DNA of 30,953 nt from JBCCSZ01 sp039199225 (GCA_039199225.1 JBCCSZ010000049.1:1-30953), one strand, 5' to 3'. Shown: positions 1-10,012, counted from the first letter of the stretch. The notes: a model not told the origin generated them from the sequence alone. Program-made: numbers and translations.

Positions 1-681
1 CATCGGTAAGGCCAGTTGTAGCAGTGCGTGGCCCAGGTAACTTTTCCACAGGCCACTCCCTAAGTTGGTGAGCATGCGGAGGAAAAAGTAAGCCGCCAGA
101 AAGAAGACTGCCAATGCAAAAAGATAGGATTGTATTTGGCTAAGGATCAGCAGCGACCCGCCCATCAACAAGCTTTTTGACCATTTTCGGTTTTCTTCAA
201 ACAAATAAGTCATGTACAGGACAAAGGGCAGCACAAAGAGGTAAGACAGGTCGTAGTGGGCGCTGAATCGTTCGTTTTGAGGTGCCAAAAGGGTGACACC
301 AATGGCCACAATAATGGCATACCATTCCGGGAGTTTTAACTTTCTGAGCAGCAAATACAGGAGTATGCCACTGAAAAAGTAGGAGATGAACAGCAGGTAG
401 AATATGATGCCAGTCGTGTAGGGGCTGAGGTCAAAGACATGGGTGCTGAACCACTTCAAAAAGTTGGTTGTCAGAGGCTGAGAGCCGGTAAAGTAGATGG
501 CATCGCCGTAGGGGTAGTTCATCCCCTCGAAGTGGTTATAGGTACTGTCGTATTTGATGTGGTATTCCGTGGTGAGCAAAGAGCGGAAGCCATCCTGCGA
601 ATCGCCGATAAACCAGGAATTGGGCGCAATGGATAAAGGATAAAACTTGGCTCCGATGAGCAACACCATCAAAACAGCCAT
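1..681 (-). CDS. Multi-pass membrane protein, C-terminus cut off by the window edge
   Basis: The frame stays open from an ATG at 681 down to base 1, giving 227 residues of a longer protein. It begins with a hydrophobic helix (MAVLMVLLIGAKFYP), then a soluble stretch of about 55 residues rich in aromatic residues (WFIGDSQDGF, NYPYGDAIYF), then at least four or five further hydrophobic helices (for example FYLLFISYFFSGILLYLLL). A first helix, an extracytoplasmic loop with acidic residues and then many helices is the general plan of GT-C type glycosyltransferases and YfhO-like membrane proteins, and the divergent neighbour is a lipid-linked sugar transferase, so a role in surface glycan assembly is plausible. 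This is inference; no diagnostic motif is visible. AGAGGA lies about 10 bases before the ATG. A TTG at 726 in the same frame is an alternative start that would add a short polar N-terminus. Confidence 0.7.
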   Translation of the reverse strand, partial: MAVLMVLLIGAKFYPLSIAPNSWFIGDSQDGFRSLLTTEYHIKYDSTYNHFEGMNYPYGDAIYFTGSQPLTTNFLKWFSTHVFDLSPYTTGIIFYLLFISYFFSGILLYLLLRKLKLPEWYAIIVAIGVTLLAPQNERFSAHYDLSYLFVLPFVLYMTYLFEENRKWSKSLLMGGSLLILSQIQSYLFALAVFFLAAYFFLRMLTNLGSGLWKSYLGHALLQLALPM

Positions 682-814
682 GATCCATAGTCCTCTATTG
701 CTTTTCTCAGAAGTATGATTGCTCAATGCGCGATGTCTTTTTAACGTTCGGATTTAGATTGGCCGCAAGGTAGTCTAAAAATCTTTTCCTATTTTGCGGT
801 TTTGCAAATACTAT

Positions 815-1783
815 ATGTCAACCTCAGAACAAAGGAAAGCTACCAAAATATCCATAGTTGTTTCCGTTTACAACGAGGAACAAGTGCTTCCATTGTTTTG
901 GCAAGAACTGTCTGCTTGCCTGCAGCCCCTATCTTCCCAATTCGAGGTCTTTTTTGTCAATGATGGCAGTGCCGACAAGAGTCAACAAATCATCAATGAG
1001 ATTGTAGCGTCTGCGGCTGGTAGCGAAATTGCGGTCAACAGTTTGGAGTTTTCCCGCAACTTTGGCCACGAGGCAGCAATGATTGCAGGAATTGATCACG
1101 CCTCCGGTGATGCCATCATTTGCTTGGATGCCGACTTGCAACATCCGCCGTCAAAGATAGGGGAAATGATTGCGAAATTTGAACAGGGCAATGACATCAT
1201 TATGATGCATCGCGAAATAAGGGAGGATCAAAAGGGATTGAAGAAGTATTTCTCCGCTTTGTTTTACCGGATTTTGAATACGACCTCCGAATTTTCCTTC
1301 GAGGCAGCTGCATCGGATTTTTTCCTCATCTCTCAAACGATCGCCAAGCTATTGCAGCAACACTACCGGGAGCAGAATCGCTTCATTCGCGGCCTCATCC
1401 AAATTGTCGGCTTCAATAAATGTACCCTGCATTACAAGGCGCAAAGTCGGCAGGCAGGCGATAGCAGCTATTCCTTTCGCAAGCTCTTTTCTCTGGCCTT
1501 CGTCGCCTTTACCTCCTTTTCCATCCGCCCACTACAGATCAGCATCTTCGTGGCCCTGTTATTTATATTATTCTCTACTGTTGTAACCATCTACTCCATC
1601 TGGGTCTACTTCTTCGGAGAAACACCTCCATCTGGCTACACCACCCTGGTTGTCTTCATCAGCATCTGTTTCACCATCCTCTATTCCCTCTTGGCCATCC
1701 TGTCCATCTACATCGGCTACCTCTTTCGCGAGATCAAGCAACGTCCCCTTTATGTCATCCGCAACGCCCACATTCGCCAGTAA
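815..1783 (+). CDS. GtrB/DPM1-like family 2 glycosyltransferase, membrane anchored
   Basis: This 322-residue protein probably transfers a sugar from a nucleotide donor to a polyprenyl phosphate at the inner face of the cytoplasmic membrane. The GT-A fold signatures are clear: SIVVSVYNEEQVLP near the N-terminus, FFVNDGSADKS, the FSRNFGHEAAMIAGI segment typical of the DPM1/GtrB branch, and the metal-binding DADLQHPP. Later come QNRFIRG and a basic/Ser-rich SYSFRKLF segment. Two long hydrophobic helices close the protein (LQISIFVALLFILFSTVV and a second one starting at GYTTLVVFISICF), as in GtrB. The ATG at 815 was preferred over an in-frame TTG at 794 because the family normally starts a few residues before the first beta strand. 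It is divergent from the membrane protein at 1-681, and the two may work in one glycan pathway. The donor and acceptor cannot be told from sequence. Confidence 0.9.
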   Translation: MSTSEQRKATKISIVVSVYNEEQVLPLFWQELSACLQPLSSQFEVFFVNDGSADKSQQIINEIVASAAGSEIAVNSLEFSRNFGHEAAMIAGIDHASGDAIICLDADLQHPPSKIGEMIAKFEQGNDIIMMHREIREDQKGLKKYFSALFYRILNTTSEFSFEAAASDFFLISQTIAKLLQQHYREQNRFIRGLIQIVGFNKCTLHYKAQSRQAGDSSYSFRKLFSLAFVAFTSFSIRPLQISIFVALLFILFSTVVTIYSIWVYFFGETPPSGYTTLVVFISICFTILYSLLAILSIYIGYLFREIKQRPLYVIRNAHIRQ

Positions 1784-1820
1784 GCTTGTTTGGCAGTAGG
1801 TAGCTTTCCTTAGATCGATT

Positions 1821-1855
1821 GTTAAACACATCCACGCAACTGCCTACCGTTTAAC
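1821..1855. terminator. Possible inverted repeat between convergent genes
   Basis: GTTAAAC (1821-1827) is repeated in inverse as GTTTAAC (1849-1855), in the 78-base gap between two convergent genes. It could end transcription from both sides, but the loop is 21 bases and there is no good T tract, so support is weak. Confidence 0.25.
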
Positions 1856-1861
1856 CCCTGT

Positions 1862-4800
1862 TTAATAGAGTCTATGAACCACAAAATTTCGAGTGATGAT
1901 TTTGCGATCGCTGGCTTTTAGACTGAGGGTGTAAAGGCCGTTTTGGAAGTTTTCCAACAGGATTTCATATGCTTGTTCCGACCACTTGTCTACGGCCAAT
2001 TCCATTTTCAGTTCTCCCGAGGGATCGTAGATAAAGAGCCTCACGGGCAGGTCTGCCAGTTTGGGCGCATGGACAAACATTCGATCTGTTGTGGGATTGG
2101 GGAACAAGGCGATTTCGTTGAGGTCCCAGTCGAATAGGATTTTTCGGGTGGGGCTGTAGCGATGTTCGCCATCCTGGAATACCTGTTTGAGTCGGTAGTA
2201 GTTGGCGCCGACGAAAGGGGCATCATCCACTTGTTGGAAGCGAATGGCGCCTGTTTGTGGACTGGTATTGTGGATTTCCCGGAAAGCCTGGAAGTCTTGT
2301 CCATCCGATGATCTTTCGATGAGGAAGTAATCTGTCTTATAGCTGGTATTGACAACCCACTCCAATTCGACGAGCCGTTTGCCCAGTCGAGCATCAAAAA
2401 GTAAAACCTCCCGGGCGCTGGCAAAGCCAGTTCCTCCAGCGCTGATGTCAATTGAGTAATCTTCGACCTCTCCGTATTGATAGGACTCGCATGGACCGGC
2501 AAAGCCACCATTTTTCATGCTAACCCTCATGCGGGTGCGACCAGTGCTGGCATCTGCCGGGATGTTGATGCTTCCTGTAAGCGGGCTGATGCTCCTACCA
2601 GGGATGCCCTCTGCCCATACAGCGCTCAGCACCTCCTCGTTGGCATCGGTAAAGTCGCCATCTTGGTTGAAATCAATCCAGACCCTGAAGTGTTCTTCGA
2701 ACTGGGTATAGCTGAAGCCTGGCGATAGGCTAATGGGGTAGCTCTGGCCACTGCTTACGCTGGCGCTCTGACTGGTATAATCACCATAAATGTCCTTGTC
2801 TGTGTCGTTATCGATTCCGGCAAAGTTGACATTGCTGATCCATTGCCACCAAGGCTCCGAACCTCGGGCATCACAGTAGCTGCCTCCTGTGGGTGGATTG
2901 TCCTCGGTGCTGAAGCTTACTGTAAACCGGGCCTCTGGATTGGAAAGGGGAATGTGGTTGTCGTCAGCAAGCTGTGCCACCAAGGTATGGGAGCCAAATG
3001 AAACATTGTTGAAGGTGTAAGTGCCGGATGCAGGTACACTGTGTATGTCGATTTCTCGATCGTTGTCTAGGGTTAAGAACAGGTGTTCATTTGTTAGATT
3101 GGCAGTTGTGAAACTTACGGTGACACTACTTCCGGTTAGGCGCTCACCACCGGTCGGGCGAGTGATGACAACCCTTGGTACCAAAGGTGGATCATAGAAT
3201 ACCTCTAGTAAATTGGAAGCGGTATTGCCATTTCCAGCTGTATCACTGGCCCGATTTGCGGGAAGTCGAAGCGATACATTTCCTTCTGCTGTTGGTACAA
3301 CTGTTACAACATAGCTTTGGCCACTGCCATTCAAACTGGAAATACTGCCATTGGTGATGTTGAAATCAGCCACCGTCAGACCACTGACTGATTCGTTGAA
3401 GTCGACACTCACATCAAACTCGCCGTTGACAATCAAGCCAGAGGTTCCCAGCGTGACATTTGGAGGTGTGATGTCTCCACCGCCACTATTGCCATCAATG
3501 ATGACGATGTAATCTTCGACCTCTCCTTTATCGAATGTTTCACAAGGGTCAGCGTAAGCATCTTTTTGCATGCTGACCCGCATGCGTGTAGGTCCGCTGG
3601 ATGCCCCAGCTGGGATGCGGACGGTTTCATCGATGGGTAGGGAAATCGCATTGGCTTCGACAGCTATTTCATTGGCATCTTCAAAATCACCATCTCGATT
3701 GTAATCGATCCATACTCGCCAGTGCAAGTTTGTCCGATGACCTCCCCAGCTCAAACCGGGTTCCAAGCGAATGGGATAGCTGGCGCCTTTCACCACGCTT
3801 GTCCGAATGGAAGTGTAGTCGCCATAACCATCTTTGAGACTGCTGTTGTCAATGCTTCGAAACTGTACGAGTTGAATCCATTCCACCCAAGGCGCTGTTC
3901 CTCTAGCGTTGCAGTAGCCCGTTGGAGGATCGCCCGCATTGGAGCAGGGGGCTGGAGGACGTACACTGACACTGGTTGTGCAATCAGGATCGTCGCTGTC
4001 TTCGATGGTCAGGCTGATGTTGCCACCGCTGATGGGGTAGGGGCCGAAAGATTGTGGCGCATCATAGCTGCCGCTTTGTCCAGCGGCGGTCCATGTACTA
4101 CTGTTATTGACGCCTCCCACGGTGAGGTCAAAGGTAAAAGTATCGTCTGAGGGGTCGACGTCGGTTCCATTATCGTCGCATTGGACATTGTCCGCCGAAG
4201 CGAAAATGAAACAATTGTTGCCAGAGCCGGCCTGAATATCCACTAAATAATCCTCCACTTCTCCATTGTCAAAAATCTCGCAGGGGTCGGCATAGGCATT
4301 GCGTTGCATGGCTATGCGCATGCGCGTCAGTCCAGGGGAGGCACCCGCTGGAATGAGGATGCTGGTATTGATAGGTGCAGAAATGGCATGTTCTTCCAAA
4401 ACCCTTTCGCCACTGTCTTCAAAATCACCATCTCGGTTGGCATCGATCCACACCCGCCAGTACAAATCTGCTCGATAGCCTGGCCAACTGATCCCTGGTG
4501 TAAGGGTGATGGGATAAATATTGCCTTGGCTAACGGTGGTTTGTTCGGAGGTGTAATCGCCATATCGGTCCTTCAGCGAGCTGTTGTCAATGCTTCCGAA
4601 CTCTACCCTTTGTATCCACTCTACCCAAGGTGCTGTGCCACGGGCATCACAATAGCCTGTTGGTGGATTGCTTCCGCCGCCACAATCGGTCAGCACTTCT
4701 TTGAAGACCACGTTAGAAATACCTGTGTAAGCCGAGCAGCCATCTCTTCTCGACCGGCGCCGGTACCAGGTAGACTCGGTAATGGCAGGTGGGTTGTAGG

Positions 4801-7800
4801 TAGCACTGTTGGAGGAGGAGATGTTGCTCCAAGGGCCGTTGGGGCCGTTGGTCGAGCGCTGCCAGCGATATACTCGATTGCCAGATCCACCGCTCGGTAG
4901 GGCTGTATTGGAAATCTGCTCTGGATCGTAGCCATCGCACTGACTTTCATCACCACTGATGCTGCCACCATTGGTCACATTGTCGCAAGTGATGACAGGG
5001 GTGTAAGTCAAGCTCAGCGTGTTTGAAGCTGTATTTTGCTCGCCGTCCGTATCTTGCACCCGATTGGCAGGTAGTCTGACCGTGACAGTACCGGCGCTGG
5101 CTGGATTGACCGTGATGGTATAGCTTTGGCCGCTGCCTGCCAGGCCGTTGGCGGTGGCATTGCTGATGTTGAAATCGTTGGTGGTGAGACCAGAGATGCT
5201 TTCGCTGAAATTGATCACAACGGTGAAAGGGCCGTCCACGTTCAGGCTGGTTGTGCTTAGGCTGACGGCTGGGCGCTGGGAAGTTGGGGTGCCGCCATCC
5301 CAAGGAGCCAAGTAGGAGCCAGGAATGGGTCGTTCGAGGGTATTGTCTGGCAGTTGCCATCCCACTGCTAGGTTGTCGCCACCGGTTCCTTCCTTTTGCA
5401 GGGCTTCGATGTAGTACCGTTGTCCGGCGATCAATCGGACAGGGCTGGATTGTTGGCTAGTGTACTTATTCCACTGTCTGGAATTGGACCAGCCGGGGAC
5501 ATTTGCAATCTGTACTTTATTGGCTGGGCTATCGTCGGTACTCAACCAAAGTTCGCCATTGTCGTCACTGGCAATCCAGAAAGTATAGTTGCCGGTTTGT
5601 GGTGGACAAATATATCCTCGAATCCGAGTACCATAATTATCGCCATTGTTGGTAGGACCCTCAAATGAATTGATCAAACCACCCTGACTTGGGGGACTAT
5701 TAAAAGGAATGGCTGAAATTTGTTGACCAGGGATACCCGTCCAAACCTCCCGACTGATTTGTCCTGTAGCCGCACAAGAGCTGGTCGGCAGGGTCGACTG
5801 CCTTACCTGAAAACTTCTTTCTACCGGAATCGCTGGTTTGTAAGAGCCATTGCCGCTTTGCACGGCCCGCACGACAACAGTGCCAGGTTTGCCTGTCAAG
5901 CGGATCGTATTGCCACTAATGGTCGCAGGTCCATCGACAACATAGAGCGCCACAGGTAGGCCCGAACTGGCCGAAGCACTGAGGCTGAAGGGAGCATCTG
6001 TATTTTCCTTATCACTGATTGAAGTGAAGTTGATGGATTGAGATTGGCCGCTGCAATTGGGATAAATATCCTTGGTGTAGATGGTGAAGAGTCCTTCGGG
6101 GTCTGTTACCTTCAAAGTCACTCGGTACCAGTAAGTAGCGCCGTCACAGCCAACTGGCGATAAAATGGTTGAGGTGCTTGGCCGAGTATCAGAAGGCTCC
6201 AGGTGATTGTGGTTGTTGTGGTAAAGGGAGGTATTCCATTCGTAGCTCAATTGGTTGTTGGAATGTTCGGCATCGTTAACCGTTGCGCTGAGGTTTAGGT
6301 TGGTACTGTTGGTGCTACTGAAGCTGTTGATGTTGTCTACACTCGTAGAAATGATGTTTGGTGGGCTATTGTTGATGGAGACAATAACGGAGCTTTGATT
6401 GCTGGAACCTTGAACATCGGTAACCGTCAATGTAACAGTAAAGGTTGTTGGATTGCCGGGCGTAGCCGAAAAAATATGGGTCGGATTGGCCTCGGTGCTG
6501 TTGACAGAGCCATCGTCAAAATCCCAGGAATAGCTTAGACTGCTGTTTTCCGGATCATAGGATTGGTCGCCATTGAAAGAGACTTCCAGTGGGCTACTAC
6601 CATAGTTGATGTCATAGGTGATCTTGGCAACAGGGTCTAAATTACCACTTCCTACGTAACGAATTCTTCGAATGTTATTGGGATAAGAAACGTAATACAG
6701 TCCACCTTCTGTGGGGGATGTGGCCAATTTGACGACTGCTCCGACATCAGAGGTGAATGTACGCAAGGCCGTTGGGTTGTTGTTTTCGTCAAAACTGAAG
6801 TTTCGTATCCATCCTCTGCCATAGTCGGCATGGAAGTAAGTGTTCTTATACTCCGCTGGAAAATCGTCTCCGGTGTACCAGATGCCTCCGGTGGAAGCAT
6901 TGCCTTGGAAGGTATTGCCCGGGAAATTGCTAGAGCCGACATTGTAGATATTGCCATTTACATAGACCCTGGGGGTGGAATTGCGCCAATCGACCTTTGG
7001 CCGTTCGTGGCTGGAAGGGCTAAAGTCGGGATTGTCGTAGCCAGGCTGGTAGGTCAGCCCCTCGTATTTGGGCCAGCCGAAATTTTGGCCAGGGGCGGAG
7101 AGGACGTTGAGTTCTTCGCGGGTTCCCCAGCCAACATCGCCGAAGTAAAAGGTGCCGGGGTCGCCATCGGAAGCTTGGTGGCTACCGGTTTCTGGTCGCA
7201 AGCACATCCGGTACGGATTGCGTACGCCGAGGGCATAGGTCCTGGACTGGGGCGATCTGGGGTTAGAGGCATTGTAAAAAGGGTTGGACGGAAGGCCATC
7301 GCCAGTTGATGGGTCGATGCGGATGATCTTCCCATTGAACGAATTGGCCATTTGGCATCTGTAAGCACCCACATTTTCGTCCGGGCGAATGATGTTGTTA
7401 GAAAGGGCTGTGCTGTAATAGGTTTCGCCAGCCGACCCTTCATCCACCGAAGCATAGCTGGCCCCATCTCCGAGGCAAGCCAAGAGCGTACCATCCGTTC
7501 CGAAGACGAGATCGCCCACGCCATGTGACTGGTGGAGACTGGGCATGCCTGTGTCGACAGATTCACCAAATAGCACCCGACGGCTGTTGTAGTCAACGGT
7601 GGTGAAGTTGGTACTGGCTCTGGCCGTATAGCGGGTAATCCTGCCGATGGTAGCTTCAAAGTAAGCATTGGTGGAAGGGTCGTAGGAAGGCGTTCCGAAG
7701 TTGAGTAAGTGGTGACGGTCTACGATGTAAAGCAGATAAATGTAGCCGTTGTTGAGGAAGTTGGGGTCGAGGGCGAAGCCAACCAGCCCGAAATCCCGCC

Positions 7801-8062
7801 AGTTACCAACCTCTTCGCTGATGTCTATAAGTGGTGTACTCAATTTGTTGCCATTTTCGACAACCCAGACCTTACCACTCTTTTCATATACGTACATCCG
7901 TCCATTTTCGTCAAAAGTCAAACCAGTGGCTTGGTTCCAACCTCCAACAAAGACTTCATCCACAAAGCCCGTTGGTTGAGCATGTGAAATACTTGAAAAA
8001 GCAGTGAGTAAATAAAGCAACAGAAACGGAGCTAGGTGTTTGACTGGATTAGGCTGGCTCAT
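1862..8062 (-). CDS. Giant secreted PQQ-dependent sugar dehydrogenase-like mosaic protein with PKD, PA14, Ig-like, three GEVED and T9SS domains
   Basis: This 2066-residue protein has a signal peptide (about 1-29, ending ISHAQ). Residues about 30-470 resemble the soluble glucose/sorbosone dehydrogenase six-bladed propeller: SLHQSHGVGDLVFGTDG, LGDGA, YALGVRNPYRM and DVGWGTREELNV followed by NFGWP are typical of it. Then follow a PKD domain (about 475-562, YSWDFDDGS), another Ig/PKD-like segment, an Ig-like module, a PA14 domain (about 770-920, ending near SYLAPW), a Big_12-like Ig domain (SESISGL), and GEVED domains at about 1132-1274, 1378-1521 and 1724-1874, with further Ig-like pieces between. 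The GEVED domains carry EF-hand-like DxNxDGDF loops and end in GEVEDY. The C-terminal 90 residues are a T9SS type A sorting domain (FPNPTTDRMF ... FVVHRLY). It should be exported and anchored or released at the cell surface, where it would oxidise sugars or bind polysaccharide. The substrate is unknown. No cytochrome c domain (CxxCH) is present. Confidence 0.88.
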   Translation of the reverse strand: MSQPNPVKHLAPFLLLYLLTAFSSISHAQPTGFVDEVFVGGWNQATGLTFDENGRMYVYEKSGKVWVVENGNKLSTPLIDISEEVGNWRDFGLVGFALDPNFLNNGYIYLLYIVDRHHLLNFGTPSYDPSTNAYFEATIGRITRYTARASTNFTTVDYNSRRVLFGESVDTGMPSLHQSHGVGDLVFGTDGTLLACLGDGASYASVDEGSAGETYYSTALSNNIIRPDENVGAYRCQMANSFNGKIIRIDPSTGDGLPSNPFYNASNPRSPQSRTYALGVRNPYRMCLRPETGSHQASDGDPGTFYFGDVGWGTREELNVLSAPGQNFGWPKYEGLTYQPGYDNPDFSPSSHERPKVDWRNSTPRVYVNGNIYNVGSSNFPGNTFQGNASTGGIWYTGDDFPAEYKNTYFHADYGRGWIRNFSFDENNNPTALRTFTSDVGAVVKLATSPTEGGLYYVSYPNNIRRIRYVGSGNLDPVAKITYDINYGSSPLEVSFNGDQSYDPENSSLSYSWDFDDGSVNSTEANPTHIFSATPGNPTTFTVTLTVTDVQGSSNQSSVIVSINNSPPNIISTSVDNINSFSSTNSTNLNLSATVNDAEHSNNQLSYEWNTSLYHNNHNHLEPSDTRPSTSTILSPVGCDGATYWYRVTLKVTDPEGLFTIYTKDIYPNCSGQSQSINFTSISDKENTDAPFSLSASASSGLPVALYVVDGPATISGNTIRLTGKPGTVVVRAVQSGNGSYKPAIPVERSFQVRQSTLPTSSCAATGQISREVWTGIPGQQISAIPFNSPPSQGGLINSFEGPTNNGDNYGTRIRGYICPPQTGNYTFWIASDDNGELWLSTDDSPANKVQIANVPGWSNSRQWNKYTSQQSSPVRLIAGQRYYIEALQKEGTGGDNLAVGWQLPDNTLERPIPGSYLAPWDGGTPTSQRPAVSLSTTSLNVDGPFTVVINFSESISGLTTNDFNISNATANGLAGSGQSYTITVNPASAGTVTVRLPANRVQDTDGEQNTASNTLSLTYTPVITCDNVTNGGSISGDESQCDGYDPEQISNTALPSGGSGNRVYRWQRSTNGPNGPWSNISSSNSATYNPPAITESTWYRRRSRRDGCSAYTGISNVVFKEVLTDCGGGSNPPTGYCDARGTAPWVEWIQRVEFGSIDNSSLKDRYGDYTSEQTTVSQGNIYPITLTPGISWPGYRADLYWRVWIDANRDGDFEDSGERVLEEHAISAPINTSILIPAGASPGLTRMRIAMQRNAYADPCEIFDNGEVEDYLVDIQAGSGNNCFIFASADNVQCDDNGTDVDPSDDTFTFDLTVGGVNNSSTWTAAGQSGSYDAPQSFGPYPISGGNISLTIEDSDDPDCTTSVSVRPPAPCSNAGDPPTGYCNARGTAPWVEWIQLVQFRSIDNSSLKDGYGDYTSIRTSVVKGASYPIRLEPGLSWGGHRTNLHWRVWIDYNRDGDFEDANEIAVEANAISLPIDETVRIPAGASSGPTRMRVSMQKDAYADPCETFDKGEVEDYIVIIDGNSGGGDITPPNVTLGTSGLIVNGEFDVSVDFNESVSGLTVADFNITNGSISSLNGSGQSYVVTVVPTAEGNVSLRLPANRASDTAGNGNTASNLLEVFYDPPLVPRVVITRPTGGERLTGSSVTVSFTTANLTNEHLFLTLDNDREIDIHSVPASGTYTFNNVSFGSHTLVAQLADDNHIPLSNPEARFTVSFSTEDNPPTGGSYCDARGSEPWWQWISNVNFAGIDNDTDKDIYGDYTSQSASVSSGQSYPISLSPGFSYTQFEEHFRVWIDFNQDGDFTDANEEVLSAVWAEGIPGRSISPLTGSINIPADASTGRTRMRVSMKNGGFAGPCESYQYGEVEDYSIDISAGGTGFASAREVLLFDARLGKRLVELEWVVNTSYKTDYFLIERSSDGQDFQAFREIHNTSPQTGAIRFQQVDDAPFVGANYYRLKQVFQDGEHRYSPTRKILFDWDLNEIALFPNPTTDRMFVHAPKLADLPVRLFIYDPSGELKMELAVDKWSEQAYEILLENFQNGLYTLSLKASDRKIITRNFVVHRLY

Positions 8063-8690
8063 AAGTTTTGGATGTTTGTCTAGTATTTGTGCAATTTCTC
8101 AGGCAGTGTATTGAACCGCTCAGAGAGATGTACGACAGACTGCTGATGCCCAGCATGGTCTGCGACGCAGAAGCAGTAAAATTAAAATAGCACCTGTAAG
8201 ACTGAAGACCACAGAATGGCAGCTGTCTGTAGAGGCTAATATTTTGATAACAGGAGAATGTGTGTCAAAGCGGTTTGAGAGAAATGCCTTAAAATATCTT
8301 ATTGTATTTTTTGCTGACCAATAACACTATTGTCAATCAAATATAATATTCAAGTTGCGATGAATGAAAGGTTTTGGAGAGAATTTTGAAAGAAACGCCC
8401 ACTTTTCATTGGTCCCGATCCATGGAATGCGATCTTGGTAGCTGCAAATGGCAAAGCTGTGTGTCATAATCGCAATTCCAGTTGAGCAATTGCGAAATAT
8501 CGGTAATGGATTTAGGATGGACAGATGGAAGCTTGAGGTAGGGTATTTTGCATTGATCTATAGCAACTTTTGCACCCATCTTTTTTTGATAAGTTAAGCA
8601 TGTAGCATCGCATCTAACGGACTAAAAGTCAATATAAATGTTAAAAAAATCTTAAAATAATGTTATAAAGCTGTAAAATATAGCCAATGA
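8063..8690. other. Gene-free upstream region of the giant quinoprotein and mltA
   Basis: About 630 bases with no convincing reading frame. It must hold the promoter of the minus-strand giant gene, but no consensus TAnnTTTG was found on that strand. A small inverted repeat, CGCAATT (8471-8477) with AATTGCG (8488-8494), is present without a T tract. The last 100 bases before the mltA promoter are AT-rich. Nothing else is recognised. Confidence 0.5.
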
Positions 8691-8721
8691 TTGGCATGTG
8701 TAAGAAAAAGTCGTACCTTTG
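8691..8721 (+). promoter_or_regulatory. Bacteroidota-type promoter of mltA
   Basis: TTGG at 8691 and TACCTTTG at 8714-8721 are 20 bases apart. They match the TTG / TAnnTTTG consensus used by the Bacteroidota primary sigma factor. Transcription would start near 8727, leaving a leader of about 60 bases before the mltA ATG. Confidence 0.7.
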
Positions 8722-8786
8722 CGGCGTTTTTAAGAAATATCCGAACAAACTATTTTATACCCTCAAAACCGTTAACAAACACACCC

Positions 8787-9983
8787 ATGAACAAACAATT
8801 TATGCCACTATTCGTAGTGGTTCTATTGGCTATGCTATCTGCATGCCAATTCGAAAACGACCTTCCCGAAAACATTACCAGTCACACAGAATCTGATCCT
8901 GCTTTAATCCACCCTGGAGAGACTTACAGCCATGTTGGAAACGGAAAAATACAGGATGCTCCACAGTTAGAATCGATTTACACGAAAGCTTCTTTGTCCT
9001 CTTTTGCACAGCCATTGGTTAATCATCAATTGATCGTTGGCTTGAAGCGCCAATTGCGCGTTTTAAAGTACCGTAAGCGTAAGAAAACCTTCAAATTTGA
9101 TGAAATGGAGGTCAAGCTGGATCAATTGGAACGCAGTGTCCGGTCCATGCTCGAACTAGTCGAAAGCGACCCTGAGATGATTCCACAGCTGTTGGATGCC
9201 TACCAAATTAAGGGTGCTGATTCCAAGGGTAACGTTAAGTTTACAGGTTATTTTACACCTGTTCTAAAAGTCAAAAGAAAGCCGGACGATGTTTACAAGT
9301 ATCCGATCTACTCTCATCCAAAATCTTGGAAAGGTAAACTGCCAAGTCGCCGTCAGATTGATGGAGAGGGTGTTCTGAAAGGACTAGAGTTGGAAATAGC
9401 CTACGCCAAAAACCTAGTAGATATTTACTTCATGCAAGTCCAAGGCTCCGGTATCGTAGAATTTCCCGATGGCAAACGCATGCTGTTTGCCAATCACGGC
9501 GACAACAATCACAACTATAGTAGCATTGGTCGCTACATGGTTAGCAAGGGATACATCAGCGATGCGAAGACTTCCTTGATGAGTATCCGACGATTTTTGG
9601 GAAAGAATCCAGATCTACTGGAAGAAGTTCTTTTTTCCAATGAGTCTTACGTTTTCTTTACCCCTATGGAATCCAAGCCGGTCGGTGCGGGATTGGTACA
9701 GTTGCTGGCAGAATATTCCATTGCAGTAGACAAGCGTTTCATTCCATTGGGAAGTTGCCTCCTGGCGCGCGTACCCATCATCGAAAGAAACAAAGTGACA
9801 CATCACGAATACAGACTGTTGTTGGCACAGGATATTGGCGGTGCCATCAAAGGCCCTGGACGCATCGATCTGTATACTGGCATCGGAGAGCAGGCACGCC
9901 GAAAAGCGAGCGCCTTGCATCACTATGGCAATCTATGGCTTTTGCTGCCCAAAGACAATGAGCCATTGGCTATGGCAAAATAA
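8787..9983 (+). CDS. mltA: Membrane-bound lytic murein transglycosylase A (MltA), lipoprotein
   Basis: This 398-residue enzyme cuts the glycan strands of peptidoglycan and forms 1,6-anhydromuramyl ends. It acts from the periplasmic face of the outer membrane. The ATG at 8787 was chosen because it gives a lipoprotein signal, MNKQFMPLFVVVLLAMLSAC, with the lipidated Cys at residue 20; an upstream start would place the promoter inside the gene. The MltA core is visible as FTGYFTPVLKV, QVQGSG and SIGRYMVSKGYIS. The C-terminal 3D domain (about 347-365) reads AQDIGGAIKGPGRIDLYTG; the Asp in RIDLY (residue 361) is the expected catalytic acid by analogy with E. coli MltA. An Arg/Lys-rich segment (LKYRKRKK) follows the lipid anchor. 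A consensus promoter precedes the gene and a strong terminator follows it, so it is probably transcribed alone. Confidence 0.95.
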   Translation: MNKQFMPLFVVVLLAMLSACQFENDLPENITSHTESDPALIHPGETYSHVGNGKIQDAPQLESIYTKASLSSFAQPLVNHQLIVGLKRQLRVLKYRKRKKTFKFDEMEVKLDQLERSVRSMLELVESDPEMIPQLLDAYQIKGADSKGNVKFTGYFTPVLKVKRKPDDVYKYPIYSHPKSWKGKLPSRRQIDGEGVLKGLELEIAYAKNLVDIYFMQVQGSGIVEFPDGKRMLFANHGDNNHNYSSIGRYMVSKGYISDAKTSLMSIRRFLGKNPDLLEEVLFSNESYVFFTPMESKPVGAGLVQLLAEYSIAVDKRFIPLGSCLLARVPIIERNKVTHHEYRLLLAQDIGGAIKGPGRIDLYTGIGEQARRKASALHHYGNLWLLLPKDNEPLAMAK

Positions 9984-10012
9984 AAGTAAGCACACTTCTA
10001 ATTTAGTCAGGG

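Noticed and set aside
3722..4150. Long plus-strand frames opposite the giant gene, for example 142 codons here and 198 codons at 4304-4900
   Set aside because: They are antisense shadows of the giant gene; the minus-strand frame has clear domain motifs across both stretches.
2440..4665. Repeated DNA segments inside the giant gene as a possible CRISPR or tandem repeat
   Set aside because: They are the three GEVED coding modules, far apart and diverged, not short direct repeats.
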